In this document: piece after piece, positions 27,355 through 36,794 of the stretch
Numbering within the stretch: position 1 is the first letter of the stretch
How the letters are laid out: each line of letters opens with the position of its first letter
Origin: Pseudogemmobacter lacusdianii
GTDB lineage: Bacteria > Pseudomonadota > Alphaproteobacteria > Rhodobacterales > Rhodobacteraceae
Assembly: GCF_030848395.1 (NCBI RefSeq)
Contig: NZ_JAVDBT010000006.1
Span: 62,001 to 126,000, forward strand
Direction of reading: 5' to 3'
DNA length: 64,000 nt
Notes under the pieces: model-generated
Seen by the model: the letters and a program-made list of their open reading frames with translations, nothing else
What the model was told of the DNA's origin: nothing
Databases searched by the model: none
Translations under genes and position numbers: made by a program

Positions 27355-27894
27355 ATGCAGGCAAAGGCTGGCGTAACCGCCATCGCAATCGTGGCGATGC
27401 TCGGGCTTGCAGCCTGCGGCGATCGTTCTGAGCCGCCGGAGCTTATGAACCTCAAGGCGACAGAGGGGCCGGATGAGTTTGGCATCCTGCCGCCGAAGCC
27501 GCTTGAGCTGCCGAAATCTCTGGCTGAACTGCCAGAACCGACGCCGGGCGGTGCCAATCGCACCGATCCGCGCCCGATGGACGATGCCGCAATTGCCCTT
27601 GGCGGCACCGGCCAGTCCAGCACTGGTGGCGGCGTGCCCGCCGCAGATGGCGCGCTTTACGCCCATACCGCGCGCTTTGGCACCCAAGACAACATCCGCG
27701 CCCAATTGGCCTCGGAAGATCTGCAATGGCGCCGCGACAACAACGGCCGCGTGCTTGAGCGGCTGATGAATGTGAACGTCTATTTCAAAGCCTATAAGAA
27801 GTTCTGGCTCGACCAGCATGGTGAGCTGGCAGCTTGGCGTGCCCGCGGCGTCCGCACGCCCTCGGCCCCGCCGGCCAATGCGTCCGAGAAATAA
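27355..27894 (+). CDS. DUF3035 lipoprotein (possible BamF-type outer-membrane lipoprotein)
   Basis: 179 residues from the ATG at 27355, nine bases after GGAGG; TTG at 27352 is an alternative. A lipoprotein signal peptide ends in the lipobox LAAC, so the mature protein begins at Cys and should be lipidated after cleavage by LspA. The mature part is Pro-rich (EFGILPPKPLELPKSLAELP), then helical (FGTQDNIRAQLASEDLQWRR). In alphaproteobacteria DUF3035 proteins are often labelled as accessory outer-membrane assembly lipoproteins. That function is from general knowledge and is not shown by the sequence. Confidence 0.82.
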   Translation: MQAKAGVTAIAIVAMLGLAACGDRSEPPELMNLKATEGPDEFGILPPKPLELPKSLAELPEPTPGGANRTDPRPMDDAAIALGGTGQSSTGGGVPAADGALYAHTARFGTQDNIRAQLASEDLQWRRDNNGRVLERLMNVNVYFKAYKKFWLDQHGELAAWRARGVRTPSAPPANASEK

Positions 27895-28084
27895 GACCAA
27901 CTTCGCTTTGGCGGCTTAAGGGGCTCCCCCCACAGCCACCCTTTTCCTGCCCAGCTGCATTTTGCAGGCCAGGTCTTGCCGCTTTGTCGCCTGCTCAAGG
28001 TGGCATCACAACCGCGTTGCCCCCGCTTGCCCCCTGCCCACTTGGCAGGACATAGCTTGTGCACTGCCAAACGGAGGCCTTTTG

Positions 28085-29548
28085 ATGCTCTTTCGCTCGT
28101 TCCTGTCGGCTTTGAAGATCCGGCCCGGCAAGCTGGTGCTGCCAACGGCGCTGATGGCCAGCCTGTCCTTGATGACCCCGGCACAGGCCGAAACGGTCTC
28201 GACCTTCACGCTAGAGAACGGGCTGCAAGTGGTGCTGATTGAAGACCATCGCGCCCCCGTGGTGGTGCAGATGATCTGGTATCGCGCCGGTGCCGCCGAT
28301 GAGCCCGCGGGCAAATCCGGCATCGCGCATTTCCTTGAACACCTGATGTTCAAAGGCACCGATACGATCCCGCCCAACGCCTTCTCGGCGATGATCGAGG
28401 CGCAGGGCGGCGATGACAATGCCTTCACCTCATGGGACTATACCGCCTATTTCCAACGCATTGCTGCTGACCGGCTGGAACTGGTGATGGAGATGGAAGC
28501 CGACCGGATGCGCAATCTGCGCATGACCGAAGAGGATGTCACCACCGAGCGGCAGGTGGTCTTGGAAGAGCGCAGCCAACGGACCGACAGCGATCCCGGC
28601 GCGCTGATGGCCGAGCAGATGCGGGCCGCGCAATTCATGAACCACCGCTACGGCGTGCCGATTATCGGCTGGCGTCATGAGATGGAAGAGCTAAGCCGCG
28701 CCGATGCTTTGGCTTGGTATACGAAGTTCTACGCCCCGAATAATGCAATCCTGATCATCGCGGGCGATGCCGATCCGGCGCAGGTCAAGGAATGGGCCGA
28801 GAAATATTACGGACCCATCCTGCCCTCGCCCGAGATCGGCCCGCGCCTGCGCCCGCAAGAGCCGCCACAGCTGGCTGAACGTCGCCTGAGCTATGCCGAT
28901 GAGCGGGTCTCGGACCCCTATATCTACCGCAGCTATCTGGCCCCCGAGCGCGATCCCGGCGCCCAGAAAGAGGCGGCAGCTCTGACGATCTTGGCCGAAC
29001 TTTTGGGCGGCGACGGCCAAACCTCGCATCTGGCGCGGGCACTGCAATTTGACAGCCAAACCGCCGTCTATTCGGCCGCCTATTATAATGGCACCGCGAT
29101 TGACGACACCACTTTCGGGCTCATCCTCGTGCCTGCGCCGGGCGTGTCCTTGGATGAGGCCGAGGCCGCTTTGGATGCCGCCGTGGCGGATTTCATCGCC
29201 CAAGGCCCTGATCCAGCGGCGTTTGCCCGGATCCAGACCCAGATCCGCGCCTCGGAGATCTATGCCCGCGACAATATCCGCGGTCTGGCGCAGCGCTACG
29301 GCGAAGGGCTGACCATTGGCCTCAGCCTTGAAGATGTGCAGGCTTGGGATGATGTGCTCGCCTCGGTCACCATCGAAGAGGTGCAGGCGGTTGCGGCGCA
29401 AGTTCTGGACCGCAAGAACGCCGTGACCGCACGGCTCTTGCGCGCCGAAGAACCGCCTAAGCCCGAGACAGAGCCCAGCTCTGAAAGCCCTGATGAGGCT
29501 GCCGCAGAAGCGCCCGCCCAAATCCCCACCGAGGAGACCCAGCAATGA
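28085..29548 (+). CDS. M16 family zinc metallopeptidase, catalytic subunit
   Basis: 487 residues from the ATG at 28085, preceded by GGAGG. A signal peptide ends near AQAETVS, so it is exported to the periplasm. The inverted zinc motif is present as His82-Phe-Leu-Glu85-His86 (IAHFLEHLMFKG), and the downstream ERQVVLEERSQR supplies the third ligand region. M16 enzymes degrade peptides or process proteins in a clamshell. The stop overlaps the second M16 gene by ATGA, which implies a heterodimer. The C-terminus is Pro/Glu-rich and probably disordered. Confidence 0.93.
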   Translation: MLFRSFLSALKIRPGKLVLPTALMASLSLMTPAQAETVSTFTLENGLQVVLIEDHRAPVVVQMIWYRAGAADEPAGKSGIAHFLEHLMFKGTDTIPPNAFSAMIEAQGGDDNAFTSWDYTAYFQRIAADRLELVMEMEADRMRNLRMTEEDVTTERQVVLEERSQRTDSDPGALMAEQMRAAQFMNHRYGVPIIGWRHEMEELSRADALAWYTKFYAPNNAILIIAGDADPAQVKEWAEKYYGPILPSPEIGPRLRPQEPPQLAERRLSYADERVSDPYIYRSYLAPERDPGAQKEAAALTILAELLGGDGQTSHLARALQFDSQTAVYSAAYYNGTAIDDTTFGLILVPAPGVSLDEAEAALDAAVADFIAQGPDPAAFARIQTQIRASEIYARDNIRGLAQRYGEGLTIGLSLEDVQAWDDVLASVTIEEVQAVAAQVLDRKNAVTARLLRAEEPPKPETEPSSESPDEAAAEAPAQIPTEETQQ

Positions 29549-30855
29549 CCCTGCTTTCCCGCCTCGGTCTGGCTTTCGCCACCGTCCTTGCCCTGAGCCT
29601 GCCCGCCAAGGCCGAGCTGAACATCCAAGAGGTCACCTCTCCCGGTGGCATCAAAGCTTGGCTGGTCGAAGATCACGGCATTCCTTTTGTGGCGCTTGAG
29701 GTGGTGTTCAAGGGCGGAACCTCGCTCGACTCGCCCGAAGCACGCGGTGCGACCTATCTGATGACGGCGCTTTTGGAAGAAGGCGCGGGAGAGTTGGACA
29801 GCCGCGGCTTTGCCGAAGCCCGCGACAGCCTTGCCGCCAGCTTCGGCTTCGACACCGGCGGCGATTCCGTCTCAGTCTCGGCCCGGATACTGACGGAGAA
29901 CCGCGATGCCGCCGTGGATCTGCTGCGCGAGGCTTTGGTCAACCCGCGCTTTGATCAAAGCGCCATTGACCGGGTGCGCGAACAGGTGTTGTCCTCGCTG
30001 CGCGCTGATGCCAAATCGCCCGAAGCCTTGGCTCCGCAAAGCTTTTACCGGCAAGCCTTTGGCGAGCACCCTTACGGCTCTGCCGGCGAAGGCACGATCG
30101 AAAGCGTCACCGCGCTCAGCCGGGAGAATATTCAAGCCGCCCATAAAGGCGCGCTGGCGCATGACCGGATCTACGTCGCTGCCTCGGGCGACATCACCGC
30201 GGATGAGCTGGCAAAGCTTTTGGACCGCCTCTTCGCGGATCTGCCCGCGACAGGCACGCCGATGCCCCCACGCGCACCATGGCTGCTAGAGCCCGGCGTG
30301 ACCGTCGAGACCTTCCCCTCGCCGCAATCGGTGGTGTTCTTCGGCCATCGCGGCATCCCCCGCGACGACGAGGACTTCTTCGCCGCCTATATCCTGAATG
30401 AGGCGATGGGCGGCGGCCGCTTCTCGGCCCGGCTGATGAAAGAAGTCCGCGAGAAGCGTGGCCTCACCTATGGCATTGGCACCTCCCTGGCGCCGATGGA
30501 CCAGGCAGAGCTTTACCTCGGGCAGTTCTCCGCCTCGAACGATAAGGTGGCCGAGGCGATCCAAGTGGTCCGCGACGAATGGGCCCGCGTCGCTGAAGAA
30601 GGCCTGACCGAGACCGAACTTTCGGAGGTCAAAACCTATCTCACCGGCAGCTATCCTTTGCGTTTTGTCGGCAATGGCAGCATCGCCAACATACTGGTCG
30701 GCATGCAAATGGAAGACTTGCCGCTCGATTATGCAGTGACCCGCAATGATAAGATCGAGGCGGTGACGCTAGAGGATATCGCGCGTGTGGCAAAAACCTT
30801 GTTCCAGCCCGAGGCTTTGCATTTCGTCGTCGTCGGCCAGCCAAGCGGTCTGTGA
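29545..30855 (+). CDS. M16 family peptidase-like protein, non-catalytic partner
   Basis: 436 residues with a signal peptide (LALSLPAKAEL). It has the two-repeat M16 fold, but the zinc motif position reads ATYLMTALLEEGAGE, with no HxxEH, so it should not be catalytic. The C-terminal M16 motif (KEVREKRGLTYGIGTSLAP, which contributes Arg/Tyr to the partner's active site) is intact. This split catalytic/non-catalytic arrangement matches mitochondrial processing peptidase-like pairs and other bacterial M16B dimers. Translationally coupled to the catalytic subunit. Confidence 0.92.
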   Translation: MTLLSRLGLAFATVLALSLPAKAELNIQEVTSPGGIKAWLVEDHGIPFVALEVVFKGGTSLDSPEARGATYLMTALLEEGAGELDSRGFAEARDSLAASFGFDTGGDSVSVSARILTENRDAAVDLLREALVNPRFDQSAIDRVREQVLSSLRADAKSPEALAPQSFYRQAFGEHPYGSAGEGTIESVTALSRENIQAAHKGALAHDRIYVAASGDITADELAKLLDRLFADLPATGTPMPPRAPWLLEPGVTVETFPSPQSVVFFGHRGIPRDDEDFFAAYILNEAMGGGRFSARLMKEVREKRGLTYGIGTSLAPMDQAELYLGQFSASNDKVAEAIQVVRDEWARVAEEGLTETELSEVKTYLTGSYPLRFVGNGSIANILVGMQMEDLPLDYAVTRNDKIEAVTLEDIARVAKTLFQPEALHFVVVGQPSGL

Positions 30856-31158
30856 TCCAAAAGCGCGGCTGCCGCCGCAAGCTTTATGCGCGGCTGCCGC
30901 TTTGCTCTGCATTGAGCGCGCCTGATGGGGGCATTCTGCCCCCAAACCCCCTGAGGATCTTTAAAGACAGAAAATGAACGCGTTTGATATTTTCTGTCCT
31001 GTAAATATCCCCGCCGGAGGCTGCCCGAGCCGGTTGCACGCCCCTGGCGTGCAGAGGCGAGAAAAAGAGAATGCGCCGCAAGGCGCGCGATTGGATTGGC
31101 CCGTGTAGACAGATGGCAGCTCTTCCCCGACTCGCTCCTGCCTGCTAGATTTGGCCGC
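30856..31158. other. Structured intergenic region between M16 pair and mutL
   Basis: 303 bp without a gene but with three hairpins. TGGGGGCATTCTGCCCCCA is at 30926-30944. A large imperfect inverted repeat at about 30955-31010 has perfect arms GACAGAAAAT (30966-30975) and ATTTTCTGTC (30989-30998). TGCACGCC and GGCGTGCA (31035-31053) form the third. The C-rich stretch after the first hairpin followed by GAGGATCTTT parallels the element at 34246-34301. It may terminate M16 transcription and contain the mutL promoter. Confidence 0.6.
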
Positions 31159-33027
31159 ATGACCCTTCACTCCCCCAAAATATCGGATGCCTCTGGGCGT
31201 CCCGTCATTCGGCAACTGGATGAGGCGGCGATCAACCGGATCGCGGCGGGCGAGGTGGTGGAGCGTCCCGCCTCGGCGGTGAAAGAGCTTGTCGAGAATG
31301 CTTTGGATGCCGGGGCATCGCGGATCTCGGTCGATTATGCCGATGGTGGCAAGACGCTGATCCGGGTGACCGATGATGGGTGCGGCATGACTGCCGAGGA
31401 TCTGCCCTTGGCGCTGACCCGGCATGCGACCTCGAAAATCGATGGCTCGGATCTTTTGGACATCCGCTCCTTCGGCTTTCGCGGTGAGGCTTTGCCCTCG
31501 CTCGGCTCGGTTGGGCGGCTCGTGATCACCTCGCGCGTGCAGGGGCAAGAGGCGGCGCAGATCAGTTGCGATGGCGGGCGGCTTGCCGCGCCGAGGCCGG
31601 CGGCTTTGTCGCGCGGCACCGTGGTGGAGTTGCGCGATCTTTTCCACGCCACCCCGGCGCGGCTGAAGTTCCTGCGCACCGACCGGGCTGAGGCGCAAGC
31701 GATCCATGAGGTGATCAAGCGCCTCGCGATGGCGGAGCCGACGGTTGGCTTTACGCTCTCGGAGATCTCGGTTGAAGGGGCGCGCAGCATCCTGCGGCTT
31801 GACCCTGAGCCGGGCGATCTTTTCGATGCTTTGCACCGCCGCCTCACCCGGCTTTTGGGCGCAGATTTCACCGCCAATGCGATGGTGATCGATGCCGAGC
31901 GGGATGGGTTGAAGCTGGTGGGCTATGCCGCTTTGCCGACCTATTCGCGCGGCTCTTCGACCCAGCAATATCTTTTCGTGAACGGCCGCCCAGTCTCGGA
32001 CCGCTTGCTTTATGGTGCCTTGCGGGCGGCTTATTTCGACGTGCTCTCGCGCGATCGTCACCCGGCGGCGGTGCTCAATCTGATCGTCGATCCCGAGCGG
32101 GTCGATGTGAACGTGCATCCTGCCAAGGCCGAGGTGCGCTTTCGCGAGCCGGATGCCGCGCGCAGCCTGATCATCACCGCGATCCGCACCGCTTTGACCG
32201 GGGCGGGGCACCGCGCCTCGACCACGGTGGCGTCGGAAACCCTTGCCGCCTTCCGCCCGCAAGGCATGCCCGAGCGACCGCGCCAGCAAAGCCTTGCCGA
32301 GGCTTTTGCCTTGCAAGCCCCCGCCTCGCAAACCCCGGCGCCTTACGCGCCCTTTACGGCCCCTACGCCCGCGACCAATGGCTTTGCCGAGGCGCCCGTG
32401 GCCCGTGTGGCGATGCCCGAGCCGGCCCCAACTGAGCCCGCCCCTTCGCATCCATTGGGCGCGGCGCGGGCGCAGCTGCATGAGAATTGGATCATCGCCC
32501 AGACCGGGGATGGCATTGTTATTGTTGACCAACATGCCGCGCATGAGCGGCTGGTTTATGAACGGCTGAAGGCACAGATGGCCGAGAAGGGCATCGCCCG
32601 CCAGCCGCTGCTGATCCCCGAGATCGTGACGCTTTCGCCCACCGATGCGGCTTTGCTCCTCTCCGCTGCCCCGGCTTTGGCCGAGGCGGGGCTGGTGATT
32701 GAGCCCTTTGGCGGCGGTGCGATTGCGCTGACCGAGACGCCTGCGATCCTTGGCGCGGTGAATGGCGAGGCGCTCTTGCGCGACATTCTCGACGAGCTGG
32801 CAGATGGTGGCCACAGCGGGCTGACCCGCGCCCGGATTGATGCGGTGCTGTCGCGGATGGCTTGCCATGGCTCGGTCCGCTCGGGGCGGCAGATGCGGCC
32901 CGAGGAGATGAATGCGCTTTTGCGTGAGATGGAGATCACGCCGAACTCCGGTCAATGCAACCACGGCCGCCCGACGTGGGTTGAGCTGAAACTGCATGAT
33001 ATTGAACGCTTGTTCGGCCGCAGATGA
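31159..33027 (+). CDS. mutL: DNA mismatch repair protein MutL
   Basis: 622 residues from the ATG at 31159. The GHKL ATPase N-terminus is intact: INRIAAGEVVERPASAVKEL, LVENALDAGASRISVDYADG, VTDDGCGMTAEDLPL, RHATSKIDGSDL and SFGFRGEALPSLGSV. A Pro/Ala-rich linker (about 350-430) leads to the dimerisation domain with IVIVDQHAAHERLVYERLK; CHGSVRSGRQMRP and CNHGRPTWVEL near the C-terminus belong to the MutL nuclease-type domain. It coordinates mismatch repair after MutS recognition. rmuC overlaps its stop by 4 bp. Confidence 0.97.
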   Translation: MTLHSPKISDASGRPVIRQLDEAAINRIAAGEVVERPASAVKELVENALDAGASRISVDYADGGKTLIRVTDDGCGMTAEDLPLALTRHATSKIDGSDLLDIRSFGFRGEALPSLGSVGRLVITSRVQGQEAAQISCDGGRLAAPRPAALSRGTVVELRDLFHATPARLKFLRTDRAEAQAIHEVIKRLAMAEPTVGFTLSEISVEGARSILRLDPEPGDLFDALHRRLTRLLGADFTANAMVIDAERDGLKLVGYAALPTYSRGSSTQQYLFVNGRPVSDRLLYGALRAAYFDVLSRDRHPAAVLNLIVDPERVDVNVHPAKAEVRFREPDAARSLIITAIRTALTGAGHRASTTVASETLAAFRPQGMPERPRQQSLAEAFALQAPASQTPAPYAPFTAPTPATNGFAEAPVARVAMPEPAPTEPAPSHPLGAARAQLHENWIIAQTGDGIVIVDQHAAHERLVYERLKAQMAEKGIARQPLLIPEIVTLSPTDAALLLSAAPALAEAGLVIEPFGGGAIALTETPAILGAVNGEALLRDILDELADGGHSGLTRARIDAVLSRMACHGSVRSGRQMRPEEMNALLREMEITPNSGQCNHGRPTWVELKLHDIERLFGRR

Positions 33028-34184
33028 TCAGGCTTTTCGGGCAAGATTATCCTTGGACCGCGCCGGAGATCTTGATCCCCGCCGCGGCGCTTTTGGTGCT
33101 GCTGCTGTTGCTCTTTGCGATCTTCCGCGCGGCGTCACGCGCCTCATCGAATGCGGCACCTTTGCTGCGCGAGGTCGCTTGGCTGTCGCATAAGGTGCAG
33201 GCGATGGGCGACAGCCAAGAGCGGCTGTCGGGCGGGCTTTCGCATGTTGCCGAGGCGCAGGCCAAGTCGCAAAGCGCGATGCTGCATCTGATGGAGAACC
33301 GGCTGGCCGAGGTGCAACGGCGGATGACCGAGCAGCTGCAGGGCACCTCAGTCCGCACCGCACGCTCTTTGGGGGAGCTGCATCAGCGGTTGCAAACGAT
33401 CGACAAGGCGCAGGAAAACATCGAAAAGCTGTCGGGCAATGTGCTGTCATTGCAAGATATTCTGTCGAACAAGCAGACCCGCGGCGCCTTTGGCGAGATC
33501 CAGTTGCATGACATTGTGCAAAAGGCTTTGCCCTCGGACAGCTACCGGATGCAGGCGACGCTGTCGAACGGGCGGCGGGCTGATTGCCTGATCCATTTGC
33601 CGCATCCGCCCGGCCCTATCGTTATCGATGCGAAATTCCCGCTGGAGGCCTATGAGGCCCTGCGCCGCGCCGACAATCCGCGTGCTGTGCAAGAGGCCAA
33701 TGTCCAGCTCCGTGCCGCCGTGCGCGCCCATCTGCGCGCCATTGCCGATCGCTACATCATCGAAGGCGAAACCGCCGATGGTGCGCTGATGTTTCTGCCC
33801 TCCGAAGCGGTCTATGCCGAGCTGCATGGCAATTTCCCCGAGGTGATCCGAGAGGGCTTTGGGCTGAAAGTCTGGATCGTCTCGCCCACCACCTGCATGG
33901 CGACGCTGACGACGATGCGGGCGGTGCTGAAGGACGCAAGGATGCGTGAGCAGGCTGGCGCGATCCGCAAGGAACTCTCCCTGCTTTACGGCGATGTTGA
34001 GCGATTGGGGGCGCGGGTGGAGAACCTTGATCGCCACTTTGGCCAAGCGGCCAAGGATATCGAAGAGATCAAGATCAGCACCGACAAAGCCACCAAACGC
34101 GCGCGGCGTCTGGATAATTTTGACTTTGAGGAATTGGCCCCTGCCGATCCCTCTCCGGTGCTGATGCCGCGGCTGATCGACTAG
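33024..34184 (+). CDS. rmuC: RmuC family protein (DNA recombination-associated)
   Basis: 386 residues. One N-terminal membrane segment (ILIPAAALLVLLLLLFAIFR) is followed by a coiled coil (about 55-145) and the RmuC domain with nuclease-like motifs: KQTRGAFGEIQLHDIV, LIHLPHPPGPIVIDAKFPLE and LMFLPSEAVYAELHGNFPEV. RmuC limits certain DNA rearrangements in E. coli; its mechanism is unclear. Overlap with mutL (ATGA) suggests a shared genome-stability transcript. Convergent with rsmB across a hairpin. Confidence 0.93.
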   Translation: MIRLFGQDYPWTAPEILIPAAALLVLLLLLFAIFRAASRASSNAAPLLREVAWLSHKVQAMGDSQERLSGGLSHVAEAQAKSQSAMLHLMENRLAEVQRRMTEQLQGTSVRTARSLGELHQRLQTIDKAQENIEKLSGNVLSLQDILSNKQTRGAFGEIQLHDIVQKALPSDSYRMQATLSNGRRADCLIHLPHPPGPIVIDAKFPLEAYEALRRADNPRAVQEANVQLRAAVRAHLRAIADRYIIEGETADGALMFLPSEAVYAELHGNFPEVIREGFGLKVWIVSPTTCMATLTTMRAVLKDARMREQAGAIRKELSLLYGDVERLGARVENLDRHFGQAAKDIEEIKISTDKATKRARRLDNFDFEELAPADPSPVLMPRLID

Positions 34185-34245
34185 TTCATTCGTTTGGGCG
34201 CGGGCAGGCCGTTAAGGTCTATCGCAGGTGCTTTGGGCCCGGCGG

Positions 34246-34301
34246 CTGGGGGGCTTTGCGCCCCCCAGACCCCCCGCAGAGTATTTGGGTCAAGATGAAT
34301 G
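34246..34301. terminator. G/C-run hairpin and conserved-looking tail between rmuC and rsmB
   Basis: CTGGGGGG (34246-34253) pairs with CCCCCCAG (34261-34268) around a short loop in the 120 bp gap between convergent genes. The following C-run plus GAGTATTTGGGTCAAGATGAA resembles the tail after the hairpin at 30926, so both may be copies of a dispersed intergenic element. It probably acts as a terminator in one or both directions, though no T-run follows. Confidence 0.6.
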
Positions 34302-34304
34302 GAT

Positions 34305-35534
34305 TTAGGCGTTGAGGCGGAAGCGGGCCATGAAGAAGCCGTCCATGCCGCCTTGGTCGCCCCAGAAGTCAGGCCGGGTGCGCAGGCCCCCAGCTTCCGT
34401 CCACCAGCTGTCTTCAACGCCTTGGATGGGCATGCGTTCGACGCTGAGCTTGGGGTGGCGGGCGAGGGTTTGGCTCAATTGATCTTCGCCCTCGGCGGGC
34501 AGGAGCGAGCAGGTCGAGAAGACCAAGCGGCCGCCGGGTTTGAGCCAAGTGACGGCGCGGTCGACCAGTTGGGCTTGCAAGGTGACGAGGGTGGCGAGCT
34601 CGGTCTCGTCCTTGACGAAGGGCAGGTCGGGGTGGCGGCGGATGGTGCCGGTGGCCGAGCAGGGCGCGTCGAGAAGGATGGCATCGAAAGGGGCTGTCGG
34701 CTGCCAAGTCAGCGCATCGGCGGCGATGACTTCGGCTTTGAGGTCCGTGCGGGCAAGGTTTTCGCGCAGGCGTTTGAGGCGCGCTTCGGAGAGATCGAGG
34801 GCGGTGACCTCGGCTCCGGTGGCCGCGAGCTGCATCGTTTTGCCGCCGGGGGCAGCGCAGAGATCGAGCACCCGCTCGCCCTTTTGCGCGTCAAGCAGCT
34901 TCGCTGGCAAAGCGGCGGCGGCGTCTTGCACCCACCAGCCACCTTTTGCATAGCCGGGCAAGTTGGAGACCTGGCCGGGCGCGCTGAGCCGCAGGCTACC
35001 GGTCGACAAAGCTTGGCCCTCGGGTGCTTCGGCCCCGGCGCGCAAGCTTAGATCAAGCGGAGGCTCCACGGCATGGACCGCTTCGATCGCGGTGACGGCT
35101 TCGCGACCATAGGCATGGACCATCGGTTGGCGCAGCCAGCGCGGCAGTTTCTGCACCGTGGGCAGCGGGCCTTCCGGAACCGCGCGCAAGACCGCATTGA
35201 CCAGACCCGCCATATGGGTGGTTTTCTTGCCCGAGCGCGCGATGGCGACCGCCGCATTCACCACGCCATGCCCCGGTGCGCCCATGGCGCGCTCCACCAC
35301 GGCGAGGCGCAGGATGTTCATCACCCGCAACGCGGGGCGTTTGCGCAGATGCACCGCCAAAGCGTGATCGGCAGGCTCGAGCCGGCGCAACACGGCCGAG
35401 GCCAGCCGCAAGGCCCGCGCCCGATCTTCGGGCGGCAGGCCCGCATCTGCGGCCTCGGTCAACATCCGCCCCTCGCCCAGCACCGCATCCAGCATCGCAA
35501 CCGCTGCTGCCCGCGCCTTCACACCTTCGGCCAT
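34305..35534 (-). CDS. rsmB: 16S rRNA (cytosine-967-C5) methyltransferase, RsmB/Sun family
   Basis: 409 residues from the ATG at 35532-35534, with AAGGGA upstream. An N-terminal NusB-like RNA-binding domain (about 1-130) precedes the SAM-dependent methyltransferase fold: VLDLCAAPGGKTMQLAATGA (motif I), ALDLSEARLKRLREN, ILLDAPCSATGTIRRHPDLP with a conserved Cys, and STCSLLPAEGEDQ with the catalytic Cys. It methylates C5 of cytosine in 16S rRNA, probably position 967 by E. coli numbering. Divergent from the DUF1674 gene with 60 bp between start codons. Confidence 0.93.
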   Translation of the reverse strand: MAEGVKARAAAVAMLDAVLGEGRMLTEAADAGLPPEDRARALRLASAVLRRLEPADHALAVHLRKRPALRVMNILRLAVVERAMGAPGHGVVNAAVAIARSGKKTTHMAGLVNAVLRAVPEGPLPTVQKLPRWLRQPMVHAYGREAVTAIEAVHAVEPPLDLSLRAGAEAPEGQALSTGSLRLSAPGQVSNLPGYAKGGWWVQDAAAALPAKLLDAQKGERVLDLCAAPGGKTMQLAATGAEVTALDLSEARLKRLRENLARTDLKAEVIAADALTWQPTAPFDAILLDAPCSATGTIRRHPDLPFVKDETELATLVTLQAQLVDRAVTWLKPGGRLVFSTCSLLPAEGEDQLSQTLARHPKLSVERMPIQGVEDSWWTEAGGLRTRPDFWGDQGGMDGFFMARFRLNA

Positions 35535-35594
35535 CCGCTTTCCCTTTCGACTTGCCGCGCCTATATCATGAGGCAGCACGGAAGGAACCCGACG

Positions 35595-35816
35595 ATGTCT
35601 GCTGACGCTTCGAAGACTGCGATTTCTGCCGATTCCGCCGCTGAGACCGCGGTTGACCTGCCGCCCGCCGCGCAGCGCGCCTTGGCCGAGGCCGAAGAGC
35701 GCCGCCGCAACGCCGCCCCTGTCGCGTTGCCGCCCGAGCTTGGGGGCCGCAAGAAGGGGCTTGAGCCGGTGCGTTATGGCGATTGGGAGAAAAAAGGCCT
35801 CGCCGTCGATTTCTGA
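35595..35816 (+). CDS. DUF1674 protein, SDHAF4-like
   Basis: 73 residues from the ATG at 35595 (GGAAGG upstream). The N-terminus is acidic and Ala-rich. The C-terminal half has the family signature: ELGGRKKGLEPVRYGDWEKK then GLAVDF. Eukaryotic relatives (SDHAF4/Sdh8) help assemble flavinated succinate dehydrogenase. In alphaproteobacteria the family is conserved but its function is less certain. Reported here on the strength of the complete C-terminal motif. Confidence 0.9.
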   Translation: MSADASKTAISADSAAETAVDLPPAAQRALAEAEERRRNAAPVALPPELGGRKKGLEPVRYGDWEKKGLAVDF

Positions 35817-35852
35817 CGGCAAGGCCCGGTCTTTCGGCTCTCAGTGCGGGGA

Positions 35853-36662
35853 TTAAAGTCCCAGCACATCCATCATGTCATATTGGCCGGGCTTCTGGCC
35901 CTGCCCCCAAAGCACCGCGCGCAAGGCGCCACGAGCAAAAATGCCGCGATCGGTGGCAAGGTGGCGCAGCACCACCCGCTCGCCATCGGCGGCAAAGATC
36001 ACATCATGCTCGCCCACCACATCGCCGCCGCGAATGGCGCTGAAGCCGATATCGCCGCGCTTGCGGGCGCCAGTGATGCCGTGGCGGCCCGAGTCCATAT
36101 GGTCCTCAAGGCTGATGCCACGGCCTTCCGCCGCCGCACGACCCAGCATCAAGGCGGTGCCCGAGGGCGCGTCGACCTTCATCCGGTGATGCGCCTCGAC
36201 CACTTCCACATCCCAATCTTCGTCCAAAGCGGCGGCGATCTTTTGGGTCATCCGCACCAAGAGATTGACGCCCAAGGACATATTGCCGGCCCGCACGATG
36301 ACGGCATGGCGCGACGCGGCCTCAAGCTTTTCTAGATCCGCAGGCTCCAGCCCGGTGGTGCCGATCACATGCACGAGCCGCGCTTGCGCCGCCAAAGCGG
36401 CGAAGCCGACCGTTGCAGCGGGGGCGGTGAAATCGACCACGCCTTGCGCCTTGGCAAAGGCCTCAAGCGGGTCATCGGTGACCAAGACGCCCATCGCCGC
36501 GCCGCCCATACATTCGCCGATATCGCGGCCGATCCACGGATGGCCCTCGCGTTCAATGCAGGCAACGAGCCGCGCGCGGTCGCTGGCGGCAATGCTGCGG
36601 GCCAGCATTTGGCCCATCCGGCCCGAGGCTCCGGTGACAACGATACCCGGTAGATCAGCCAT
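35853..36662 (-). CDS. dapB: 4-hydroxy-tetrahydrodipicolinate reductase
   Basis: 269 residues. It reduces the DapA product with NAD(P)H in the lysine/diaminopimelate pathway. [19 protein letters not shown] is the nucleotide-binding motif, [19 protein letters not shown] the second Rossmann motif, and [19 protein letters not shown] the catalytic His-His and substrate-binding signature. [20 protein letters not shown] follows as expected. Divergent from rbfA. The window thus encodes one lysine-synthesis enzyme and, separately, a lysine-degradation pair. Confidence 0.97.
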   Translation of the reverse strand: MADLPGIVVTGASGRMGQMLARSIAASDRARLVACIEREGHPWIGRDIGECMGGAAMGVLVTDDPLEAFAKAQGVVDFTAPAATVGFAALAAQARLVHVIGTTGLEPADLEKLEAASRHAVIVRAGNMSLGVNLLVRMTQKIAAALDEDWDVEVVEAHHRMKVDAPSGTALMLGRAAAEGRGISLEDHMDSGRHGITGARKRGDIGFSAIRGGDVVGEHDVIFAADGERVVLRHLATDRGIFARGALRAVLWGQGQKPGQYDMMDVLGL

Positions 36663-36794
36663 GTTCCGGCCCTTTCTTGCAGCTGCCCCTGCCGGACGTG
36701 ACCGGCGCGGCCTTTGGCCGATGCTTTACCCCCCGAAACCCCCGCCCCGCAAGCCGCCGTTGCGGGTTGGCGCGAAAGGCCCTATGTGGGTGCC

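Noticed and set aside
30961-32997. 678-codon open frame antisense to mutL
   Set aside because: It is the exact shadow of mutL in GC-rich DNA, has low-complexity Arg/Gly/Gln-rich composition and no domain motif. The sense frame is a full MutL.
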